64,000 nucleotides of DNA from JAKAWQ01 sp963745975 (GTDB lineage: Bacteria; Pseudomonadota; Alphaproteobacteria; Acetobacterales; Acetobacteraceae): assembly GCA_963745975.1 (NCBI GenBank), contig CAVUZJ010000002.1, forward strand, positions 62,001 through 126,000, in the 5' to 3' direction. The position numbers and the translations under genes are program-made. The notes under the pieces are model-generated. The model searched no databases, had not been told where the DNA came from, and saw only the letters and a program-made list of their open reading frames with translations. Position 1 is the first letter of the stretch. Each line of letters begins with the position of its first letter. Of this stretch, positions 1-6,464 are shown piece after piece.

Positions 1-114
1 AGCAGCACCACCATCCAGTGCCAGATGCTCAAGCTACCCATTGTTCCTCCACCGGAGGCTCACCTCCAGGCCGACCGGCTCGTTACTTAAGCCTCCCGAG
101 GGGCATTGTCACCC
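1..114. other. left edge, no gene recognised
   Basis: I see no convincing coding frame or RNA gene here. A short imperfect palindrome (CCTCC-acc-GGAGG, around 47-59) lies downstream of the minus-strand gene that ends at 115 and could contribute to its termination, but there is no clear T-tract. Confidence 0.3.
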
Positions 115-612
115 TCAAGAGCCCACGCGGGCAAGCGTCGCTTGAGGGTCGGGCAGGACGAAGCCGTAGACCGGGAAAACGCTGGTGCCGAGGGCGTCGA
201 TCGGGGGGTACCAGACGCGCACGCGCGACCAGTTATTGGCGGGGGAGACGTCGATCACGGGCTGGTCCGCGGTGATGCGGTAGGGGACCCAGTTGGCGTG
301 CTCGACGAGGATTTCGCGGGGCGAGAGGATGGCGGTGACGACCGAGACATGGCCGAGCGGCATCGCATCGGTCGGGCGGAAGACGAGGACGGCGCCGGCG
401 ACGGGGCGGTGGAGGCGGGGATAGTGGCCGGCGGCCTCGCGCCACCAGGTGTAGGCGTCCCCAGTGAGCGAGATGCCGGTGACCTCCTGGGCGTAGGGGA
501 CGCAGGTGAGGCTGGTGGGCGTGCCGATGGCGGCGTAGCGGCTGCCACCGCCGCAGGAGGCGAGGGCGAGCAGGAGAAGCAAGGCCCAGGCGTGTCGGGC
601 GGGAAGCGCCAT
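115..612 (-). CDS. CHAP-domain lipoprotein, putative peptidoglycan amidase
   Basis: A 165-aa protein with a lipoprotein signal peptide: a positively charged N-terminus, a Leu-rich core and lipobox LASC with Cys20. The remainder reads as a CHAP (NlpC/P60-like) domain. It has a nucleophile-type Cys37 in TCVPYAQEVTGI, a GDAYTWW block, a 'GAVLVF' turn, His88 in PLGHVSVV and a polar third site in VEHANW (residues 103-108). CHAP proteins cleave peptidoglycan amide bonds; periplasmic or outer-membrane anchoring is inferred from the lipobox. It is transcribed away from the next gene, so it appears monocistronic. No strong ribosome-binding site is visible before the ATG at 612. The family call is firm; the physiological role (wall remodelling or secreted lysin) is not shown. 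Confidence 0.8.
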   Translation of the reverse strand: MALPARHAWALLLLLALASCGGGSRYAAIGTPTSLTCVPYAQEVTGISLTGDAYTWWREAAGHYPRLHRPVAGAVLVFRPTDAMPLGHVSVVTAILSPREILVEHANWVPYRITADQPVIDVSPANNWSRVRVWYPPIDALGTSVFPVYGFVLPDPQATLARVGS

Positions 613-1054
613 GGGCGTGGATTGTGGGCGGTGGGAGAAGAAAAAGCAAGACGTTGGAAGTGAGTTCTAAGGTGAAATGGGGAGATCGGGCGGTTCGTCG
701 TTGACGTAGTGGTTGTGGGCGGCGGGCGGGGGGTTGAGATTGGTGGCCGGAGGGGTGCGGAGGCGTGCCTGGTAAGGGTTTGGCAAGGGACGGGGGTTAA
801 TGTTGCGGATGGGACCGAGCGTTGCCGGTTCCATGTTTCCTCCCCCCGATCACGCGCCGCCCCCGCGGCGCCGAACTCGAGAGGCGGCATCCGCGTGGTG
901 CCGCCTTCTTTTCGTGTGCGGCGCAAAATCGCCCGTCCCGGTTTCACACGTTCGCGAGGGGGTCCTTAACTCTCCGCAATGGTCTTGCGGGAAAAGAGAG
1001 CGCCGTGCCACGGTCGTTACAATTGGCGCCGCCGGAGGCAACGGGGACGACGTG
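613..1054. other. 442-bp intergenic region between divergent genes
   Basis: Frames in this stretch have low-complexity translations and look like shadows. It must hold promoters for the minus-strand CHAP gene and the plus-strand lipoprotein gene. A TACAAT hexamer at 1018-1023 resembles a -10 box, but I cannot pair it with a good -35. A GGAGG at 1034-1038 precedes the ATG at 1055 with rather long spacing. Confidence 0.3.
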
Positions 1055-2446
1055 ATGGGAACAAGGCGGCGATGGGAGCCGGTCGTCCTGGTTGTGCTGC
1101 TCGGGCTCGCAGGCTGCGCGGCCGTGGACAGCTTCAGCTCGCGCGCAACCACCTACAACCAGCAGGCGGAGACCATCAAAGAGAGCCAATTGATGCTCAA
1201 CGTGATGCGCTCCGCCTATCGCGAGCCTCTGCAATTCTCCGATTTCACGCAGGTCACCGGCCAGGCCACAGTCTCCGGCACCCTCGCCTTCACGCTGCCC
1301 TTCAACGCGACCCCGCCCACCTTCGGCCGCGCCGACACGGCCGTTCCGGCGGCTACGGCCTCCGGCACCCAGGCCTTCACGGTCGCCAATCTCGACACGC
1401 AGGAATTCTACCAGGGCATCCTCTCGCCGATTCCGATCACCAGCATCGACTATTATCTGGAGCAAGGATTCCCGGAGGCGCTGCTGCTCACGCTGGTGAT
1501 CAACCGGGTCGATATAGAGGGTGGGAACCGCTCTCCGCTTGCGTTCTACAACGACTCCGTGGACGGCCATTTTTCGGACTTCGAATCTCTGGTCGCGGCG
1601 TTTGCCGATCTCGGCCTCCGCTCCGAGGTGGCGAAGACCCTGACCAATGTCGGACCGCCGATCGCGGCCAGCGACATCGCCAGCCTGCGCGCGCTTGGAC
1701 CGCTGGCGGAGGGTGCCGAACTCAAGCGCTTCACGCCGGCGACCGACCCCGATCTCACGCCGAGCGAGCGCGCCGACCTCGCCCGCCGCGGCGTGAGCGA
1801 GTATTTCCGCCTGCAGCAGACGACCCAGCAGAGCCGGTTCTGCATCGACACAAACGAGCCGAACGTGAATCTGAAGGCGGCGAGCGAGATGCTTGCCAAG
1901 CTCGGCGTGCTGGCGGCGGGCGATGAGATCGAGGGACTTCCGGCGACGCCGGCGGACGCCGCGCTGGATGCGGCCGCCGCGCGCTGCGGGGCCTCGCCTT
2001 ATGTGCGGATGAGGGCGGCGGAGCAGAACGGCTACGCGGAGCCGGCGACCCGGTTCGCGCTCGCGGTTCGGACGGGAGGCGGCGAGCTTCAGACCGTCAG
2101 GTTGCGTATCGAAGTCACCATCCGTTCGGTCGAAGGCATCATCTATTATCTTGGCGAGCTGGCGCGGGGCGAGTTGAATATCGGAGGGGTCAACATGGGC
2201 TCGCCGCCGACGGTCCCGACCGGGGCCGGCTACAACCAGGTGCTGTTCCGGGTGCGCCAGAACTGCACCGGCTTCGGGGCCGAAATCGACGCCGTCTATA
2301 ATGGCACGCGCTACTGCGTGTCGATCGACCCCTCCGGGGCAGACCGCTCGTCGCAGGTGATGGAGATCGTGCTCCAGCTTCTGGCGCTCAACACCTCGGC
2401 GAAGACGCTGCCGGCGCCGAGCGTGATCACGGTTCTCGGGCAGTAG
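1055..2446 (+). CDS. hypothetical lipoprotein paired with the RyR-domain gene
   Basis: I chose the ATG at 1055, which gives 463 aa and places a classic lipoprotein signal at the N-terminus (hydrophobic core then LAGC). The frame is open further upstream, but that extension would bury the signal peptide. I do not recognise the mature protein. Early on it has a hydrophilic helical stretch (YNQQAETIKESQLMLNVMR), then a Thr/Ala/Pro-rich part and a C-terminal half rich in beta-type residues. Four Cys are visible after the lipobox, in the RFCID, ARCGA, RQNCTG and TRYCVS contexts. The next gene starts 18 nt downstream on the same strand, so the two are probably co-transcribed. An envelope-anchored partner of the downstream membrane protein is a reasonable inference, not shown. 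Confidence 0.75.
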   Translation: MGTRRRWEPVVLVVLLGLAGCAAVDSFSSRATTYNQQAETIKESQLMLNVMRSAYREPLQFSDFTQVTGQATVSGTLAFTLPFNATPPTFGRADTAVPAATASGTQAFTVANLDTQEFYQGILSPIPITSIDYYLEQGFPEALLLTLVINRVDIEGGNRSPLAFYNDSVDGHFSDFESLVAAFADLGLRSEVAKTLTNVGPPIAASDIASLRALGPLAEGAELKRFTPATDPDLTPSERADLARRGVSEYFRLQQTTQQSRFCIDTNEPNVNLKAASEMLAKLGVLAAGDEIEGLPATPADAALDAAAARCGASPYVRMRAAEQNGYAEPATRFALAVRTGGGELQTVRLRIEVTIRSVEGIIYYLGELARGELNIGGVNMGSPPTVPTGAGYNQVLFRVRQNCTGFGAEIDAVYNGTRYCVSIDPSGADRSSQVMEIVLQLLALNTSAKTLPAPSVITVLGQ

Positions 2447-2464
2447 GGGCGCGGCGAGAAGACC

Positions 2465-4495
2465 ATGCCTCGCCTTGGCATCTTCCGGCTCGGGGAGTGG
2501 CTGCCGGTGATCGCGCTCGGGGTGGTCGCGGTGGTGCTGGCTGTCGTCGGCTTCGAGCAGTGCGGTCCCAAGCTGGCGTGCCACCCGGACTCGATCGGAG
2601 ACGCGGTGGCCCGCTCGCTGTTCCTGATCCGCGGCGGCGAGAGCATCGACTACAAGAACGATCCCGCTCTCCTGGTCGCGGCGCAGACGCTGATGTACGG
2701 CGTGGTCCTCTGGGCGGCGGTCAAGGGCAGCATCAAGCTCGCGGTGCGGGACTTCCGCCATGACGTGAAGCTTGCGCGGGCCCGGGCATTGCGCGGGCAC
2801 GTGGTGGTATGCGGGCTCGGGGAAACGGGGCTCGAGATCGTCCACCGCCTCAATCACGAGGGTCACAAGGTGGTCGCGATCACGCGCGAGGATGCGCCGG
2901 CGGCGATCGCCCAGTGCGACCGGCTGGGCGTGCCGGTGCTGAGCGCGGACGCGACCCGGGCGGAGACGCTCGACAGCGCGGGGATCGCGGGGGCGCGCGC
3001 GCTGGTGGCGACGACGGGATCGGACGCCACCAATCTCGACATCGTCATGGCGGCGGGGGAGCGCGCCGCGGGGCGCGGCGCGGGAGGCGGCGGCCCGGCG
3101 CCGCTGCTGGTGCGACCGGAGGTTCGTGCGCCCTGGCTGATCGACGCGCTGGTGGCCCCGCCGGCTTCGGTCTTCGATCCGGGGATGCTGGTGCATCCGC
3201 TCAGGGTCGAGGAGGTTTCGGCACGGGCATTGCTCGGGAATGCGGGGTTCGCCCGCACCGCCGGCGCGCGGCCGCGGATCGTTCTGGTCGGCCTCGGCGA
3301 TCTGGGTGCGGCCATCCTCCGCCAAGCCGTCCTCTCGACCTTCGCGCTGCCGGGCGTGCGGGCGGAGGTCCTCGCCTACGACGGCGAGGCCGAGGCGCGC
3401 GCCGCCGTGCTGAACGCCGCTCCCTGGCGGCAATTCCTCGATCTCAAGGCCAGGCCAGGCTATTTCGGGCCGCCTGACGAGCAGGGCCGCGTCACCGACT
3501 GGGAGGCGATCTCGGCGGAGCTGGCGGCCCGCCCGCCGGACGCGGTGATCGTCGCACTCGGCGACGACGACGCGGCACTCGAGGCCGCCGTCGGCTTTCG
3601 CGATGCGCTCGACCGGCTTCGCCGCTTCGCCACCCCGATCCATGTCCGCACGCGCAAGCGGCGCGGCCTTCGCGAGCTGCTCGGGCGCATGGCGGAGCGG
3701 CCGCTCTGCCCCGAACGGCTCGCGGGGTTTGGCGACCTGCCCTCGCTGGTCGGGCCGGCGCAGCTGTTCGAGGAGGAGGCCGACCGGATGGCGCGCGCGG
3801 TCCATGAGGACTACCTGGCGTCCAAGCCCAGCCCCGACAAACCCGCCGCGAAGCCCTGGGAACAGCTCGCGGAGCGATTCCGGCGCCAGAACCGCGCGGC
3901 CGCCGATCATATTCCGGTCAAGCTCCGCGATGCCGGGTTCCGCCTCGTGCCCGGGCCCGGGCCCGGCGCCAGCTTGCGGGCGGAGGAGATCGAGCGGATG
4001 GCGCGTGCCGAGCACCATCGCTGGAGCCTCGACCTGCTTGCCGTGGGATGGCGCTACGGCCCGGTGCGCGACGAGGCGGCGAAGACGCACGACCTGCTCG
4101 TGGCATGGGAGCAGCTGCCGGGGCGCGACCGCGACTATAACCTGGGCGCGGTGGCGAAAATCCCGCGCATCGCCGCCGAGGCCGGCCTCGAGGTCCGCCG
4201 TCTCCGGCGCATCGATCTCGCCGCAGCCCCGCGCGCGCCGCCGCCGGACGCCGAGACGATCGGGCTCATCGAGATCGACATCGACGACGGCGATGCCTGG
4301 CGAGTGGCGGACGGGCTGGCGGCGGGTGCGATGCTCGCGATCCATGGGCGCGGCCTGGAGCGGGCGGCGCCGGACAAGCTTCGAGATGTTGCCAAGGATT
4401 TCCCGCGGGCGGCGGCCGCGGTGGAAGCATGGGTGGATGCCCAGGAGGCTGTCGCGCGAGGCTCGCTGGGCTCGCAGGCCTCCTCGAAGGCTTGA
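2465..4495 (+). CDS. two-TM, TrkA-N-like, tandem RyR-domain protein
   Basis: A 676-aa protein. Residues about 12-32 and 68-92 are hydrophobic and look like two membrane segments; there is no TVGYG potassium filter between them. A Rossmann fold follows at 111-200 (VVVCGLGETG, then a region ending ALVATTGSD), as in TrkA-N/RCK domains. A second Rossmann-like unit lies at about 271-390 (IVLVGLGDLG, VIVALGDDD). The C-terminal half carries two RyR-type repeats: a divergent one around 435-495 (ARAVHEDYL, then PWEQLAERFRRQNRAAA) and a canonical one around 508-565 (MARAEHHRWSLDLLAVGWRY, then KTHDLLVAWEQLP). TrkA-N/RyR architectures are known in bacteria and are thought to sense nucleotides or small ligands; the ligand here is unknown. 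The upstream lipoprotein is probably its partner. Confidence 0.8.
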   Translation: MPRLGIFRLGEWLPVIALGVVAVVLAVVGFEQCGPKLACHPDSIGDAVARSLFLIRGGESIDYKNDPALLVAAQTLMYGVVLWAAVKGSIKLAVRDFRHDVKLARARALRGHVVVCGLGETGLEIVHRLNHEGHKVVAITREDAPAAIAQCDRLGVPVLSADATRAETLDSAGIAGARALVATTGSDATNLDIVMAAGERAAGRGAGGGGPAPLLVRPEVRAPWLIDALVAPPASVFDPGMLVHPLRVEEVSARALLGNAGFARTAGARPRIVLVGLGDLGAAILRQAVLSTFALPGVRAEVLAYDGEAEARAAVLNAAPWRQFLDLKARPGYFGPPDEQGRVTDWEAISAELAARPPDAVIVALGDDDAALEAAVGFRDALDRLRRFATPIHVRTRKRRGLRELLGRMAERPLCPERLAGFGDLPSLVGPAQLFEEEADRMARAVHEDYLASKPSPDKPAAKPWEQLAERFRRQNRAAADHIPVKLRDAGFRLVPGPGPGASLRAEEIERMARAEHHRWSLDLLAVGWRYGPVRDEAAKTHDLLVAWEQLPGRDRDYNLGAVAKIPRIAAEAGLEVRRLRRIDLAAAPRAPPPDAETIGLIEIDIDDGDAWRVADGLAAGAMLAIHGRGLERAAPDKLRDVAKDFPRAAAAVEAWVDAQEAVARGSLGSQASSKA

Positions 4496-4588
4496 GCGCC
4501 GGGGCGCGCTTCGCCCTCGGCTTCCGGGGGAGATGGTGGGACTGGCGCGCGCGGGAGGGGGGAGGGTTGCGACGGGTGCCCGGACTCC

Positions 4589-4617
4589 TTGCGGGTTGTA
4601 CGCCAGAGGCGTATATC
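4589..4617 (+). promoter_or_regulatory. candidate promoter/operator of the brnT operon
   Basis: TTGCGG (4589-4594) and TATATC (4612-4617) are separated by 17 nt and make a plausible sigma-70-type promoter. A perfect inverted repeat TACGCC-aga-GGCGTA (4599-4613) sits across the spacer and -10 box, where an autoregulating antitoxin would bind. The arrangement supports starting brnT at GTG 4625 rather than further upstream. Confidence 0.4.
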
Positions 4618-4624
4618 GGCGAGT

Positions 4625-4897
4625 GTGCGATACGTGTTCGATCCGGCCAAGGATAAGGTCAATCGCGCGAAGCATGGCGTTTCCCTCGCACTGGCCGAGG
4701 TCCTGTTCGCGGGGCCGCAGGTGTCCACGACTGATGATCGCTTTGACTACCACGAGGTTCGCGAGGTGGCTTTTGGCCTTATCAATGAGCGTCTTTTTGT
4801 GTGCGTTTATGTCGAGCGGGACGCGGAGCGACGGGTGATCTCGCTGCGCAAGGCGAACAAGCGAGAAGTGAAGCGCTATGGCGAAAACCTTGGGTAA
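4625..4897 (+). CDS. brnT: BrnT family type II toxin (ribonuclease)
   Basis: About 90 aa from GTG 4625, giving the usual BrnT opening MRYVFDPAKDKVNRAKHG. Family blocks follow: SLALAEVLF, a central TTDDRFDYHEVR, and the C-terminal RRVISLRKANKREVKRY. BrnT toxins are small RNases of the RelE fold that inhibit translation and are neutralised by a partner encoded immediately downstream. Here the next gene overlaps by 20 nt, so the pair is translationally coupled. The partner is not BrnA-like but an XRE-type protein. A longer frame starting at TTG 4589 exists but would run through the promoter/operator, so I reject it. Length and motif order are normal for the family. Confidence 0.85.
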   Translation: MRYVFDPAKDKVNRAKHGVSLALAEVLFAGPQVSTTDDRFDYHEVREVAFGLINERLFVCVYVERDAERRVISLRKANKREVKRYGENLG

Positions 4898-5207
4898 GGC
4901 GGCGCGCGATGCGCTGGCGGCGACGGACTGGAGGACGATCGATGCGATGACGGACCAGGACATCGCACGGCAGATCGCATCCAATCCCGACGCCGCGCCC
5001 GACATGGCTCCGGAGATCGATGTGCGCGCGATCCGGCGCGCTGCGGGGATGACGCAGGCCCAGTTTGCCGCCGCTTACGAATTCAGTGTCCGAACCGTGC
5101 AGGAATGGGAGCGGGGCGCCAAGAAACCCAGCGGGCCTGCGCGAACGTTGTTGCGCGCCATCAAAGCCGATCCCGAGGGCTTGCGAAAAGCCCTTGCCGC
5201 CGCGTAG
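4878..5207 (+). CDS. XRE-family antitoxin/transcriptional regulator
   Basis: A 109-aa protein. The C-terminal half is a helix-turn-helix of the XRE/HigA type: DVRAIRRAAGMTQAQFAAAY, then FSVRTVQEWERGAKKPSGPA and a leucine-rich final helix. The N-terminal 45 residues are acidic to neutral and helical and probably form the toxin-binding part. Overlap with brnT and the palindrome upstream of the operon make it the likely antitoxin and autorepressor. A GAAGTGAAG stretch inside brnT supplies a ribosome-binding site before ATG 4878. Its role as the BrnT antitoxin is inferred from position. Confidence 0.8.
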   Translation: MAKTLGKAARDALAATDWRTIDAMTDQDIARQIASNPDAAPDMAPEIDVRAIRRAAGMTQAQFAAAYEFSVRTVQEWERGAKKPSGPARTLLRAIKADPEGLRKALAAA

Positions 5208-5291
5208 CGTCGTCGGAAGCGATCCGGGTGGGGCAGCCGGCGATAGCGTGGATTTGGCGCGATCCGGGTGGTGCGGCCTTTTTTTGTGTGG
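5208..5291. other. convergent gap with short direct repeat and T-tract
   Basis: GATCCGGGTGG occurs twice, at about 5221 and 5260. The second copy is followed by a GC-rich stretch and seven T residues (about 5279-5285), compatible with weak termination of the plus-strand toxin-antitoxin operon. The hairpin is poor. Confidence 0.3.
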
Positions 5292-6293
5292 CTAGTCCTT
5301 TATCGCCTGCTCGACGATCGAGAGCGCCTGCTTCGCGGCCGGGCCGTTGCTCGCTGCCCATTGCGGCCAATAGGAGCTCATGCGCGCGGCGATCAGCTTG
5401 GCATCCTCGGGCGTGCCCGGCGTGACGACCATCCCTTGCTTCGCGAACTCTGCCGTCAACTGGCCCTCGGTGCCGCGGAGAACGGAAGTCATGTCGTGGG
5501 CCGCCTGGGCGGTGAGGAGGGCGATCTGGTCCTGCAACGGCTTCGGCAACGCATCGAAGCGGCGGCGGTTCACGATCAGCATCGTCGAGACATAGTTGGG
5601 ACCGGTGCGGAGGTTGTAGCGCAGGATGTCGCGCAGGATTCGGCCGCCGCCGGAGCTCGCGGTCACGAGTTCCTCGATGATGCCGCGCTGCAGCGCGGGC
5701 CCGACGTCGGCGATTCCCATCGTGATGGGGACGGCGCCGAAGCGCGCGGCGAACTCCGCCTGCTGGGCGGTGCTGACACGCAGCTTCATGCCTTTGAGGT
5801 CGGCGAGGGAGACGAGCTTCGTCGTGCTCCAGAGCACTTGGAGGGGATAGTTGGCGACCGCGAGGAGTGTTGCGTTCCGCTTGGCGAACTGCACCCTGAG
5901 CATCGGCATCACCGCCGCGATCCCCTTGTCGAGCGCGGCATCGCTGCCGAAGAGGCCCGGGAGGGAGATGACGGCGGCGGCGGGAACGAGGCTGTTGTAG
6001 GCAAGGGAGTCGGCAACCGCGAACTGCAGCACGTCCTCGCTCACCGCCTGGGCGACGTCGCCCGCCTTGATCGGGAGCGCGCCGGACGGGTGGCAGAGGA
6101 CGGTGATCCGGCCGCCGGATGCCTTGCCGATGTCGGCGGCGAGGCGAAGCAGGATCTGATAGGTGGGGTCGGTGGGCGAGGAGGTGTTGCTGACGCATTG
6201 CCAGGTTTCGTGCGCCGGCGCGGCGCGTGCGTGGCGGTGAGCGGGCAGCAGGACGAGGGACAGGAATCCGAGTGCCATGATCCGGCGCATCAT
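5292..6293 (-). CDS. TRAP transporter solute-binding protein (DctP family), orphan
   Basis: A 333-aa protein with a Sec-type signal peptide (MMRRIMALGFLSLVLLP, cleavage probably near the HARA-AP region). The family's order is kept: an N-terminal strand with ETWQCVSN, a GRITVLCHPSGAL segment, then DLKGMKLRVSTAQQAEFAA, which carries the Arg used to hold the ligand carboxylate, then VGPALQRGIIEELVTAS and a C-terminal helix bundle. TRAP binding proteins deliver carboxylates to DctQ/DctM, but neither membrane partner is encoded nearby, so it is an orphan here. A GGAGG-type site (complement of 6300-6304) precedes the ATG at 6293. The ligand is unknown. Confidence 0.8.
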   Translation of the reverse strand: MMRRIMALGFLSLVLLPAHRHARAAPAHETWQCVSNTSSPTDPTYQILLRLAADIGKASGGRITVLCHPSGALPIKAGDVAQAVSEDVLQFAVADSLAYNSLVPAAAVISLPGLFGSDAALDKGIAAVMPMLRVQFAKRNATLLAVANYPLQVLWSTTKLVSLADLKGMKLRVSTAQQAEFAARFGAVPITMGIADVGPALQRGIIEELVTASSGGGRILRDILRYNLRTGPNYVSTMLIVNRRRFDALPKPLQDQIALLTAQAAHDMTSVLRGTEGQLTAEFAKQGMVVTPGTPEDAKLIAARMSSYWPQWAASNGPAAKQALSIVEQAIKD

Positions 6294-6464
6294 CGCGACA
6301 CCTCCTTAGCTGGTGCGACATCTCGTGCGAAATGGGGTCCGCTTTGGAAGCGGGCGCCTGCGTCGGCGGCGGCCGCGCGAACGTCGATTTCGGGATTATC
6401 GCGCGCAACGAGCGCCGGGGCGAGTGGGCTGGCTACGGCGGGAGCAGCGGGGCGCGGTCGGCGG
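6294..6464. other. 171-bp intergenic gap
   Basis: This gap separates the start of the TRAP binding protein from the stop of the NLR-like gene, both on the minus strand. I see a ribosome-binding site for the former near 6300 but no distinct hairpin or repeat. Confidence 0.3.

Noticed and set aside
106..663. A plus-strand frame of 185 codons
   Set aside because: Gly/Asp-rich antisense of the CHAP lipoprotein gene.
944..5005. A 1353-codon open frame on the minus strand
   Set aside because: It is antisense to the lipoprotein, RyR and BrnT genes, all of which have clear family motifs. The translation is Arg/Pro/His/Gly-rich without domains. High G+C keeps such shadow frames open.
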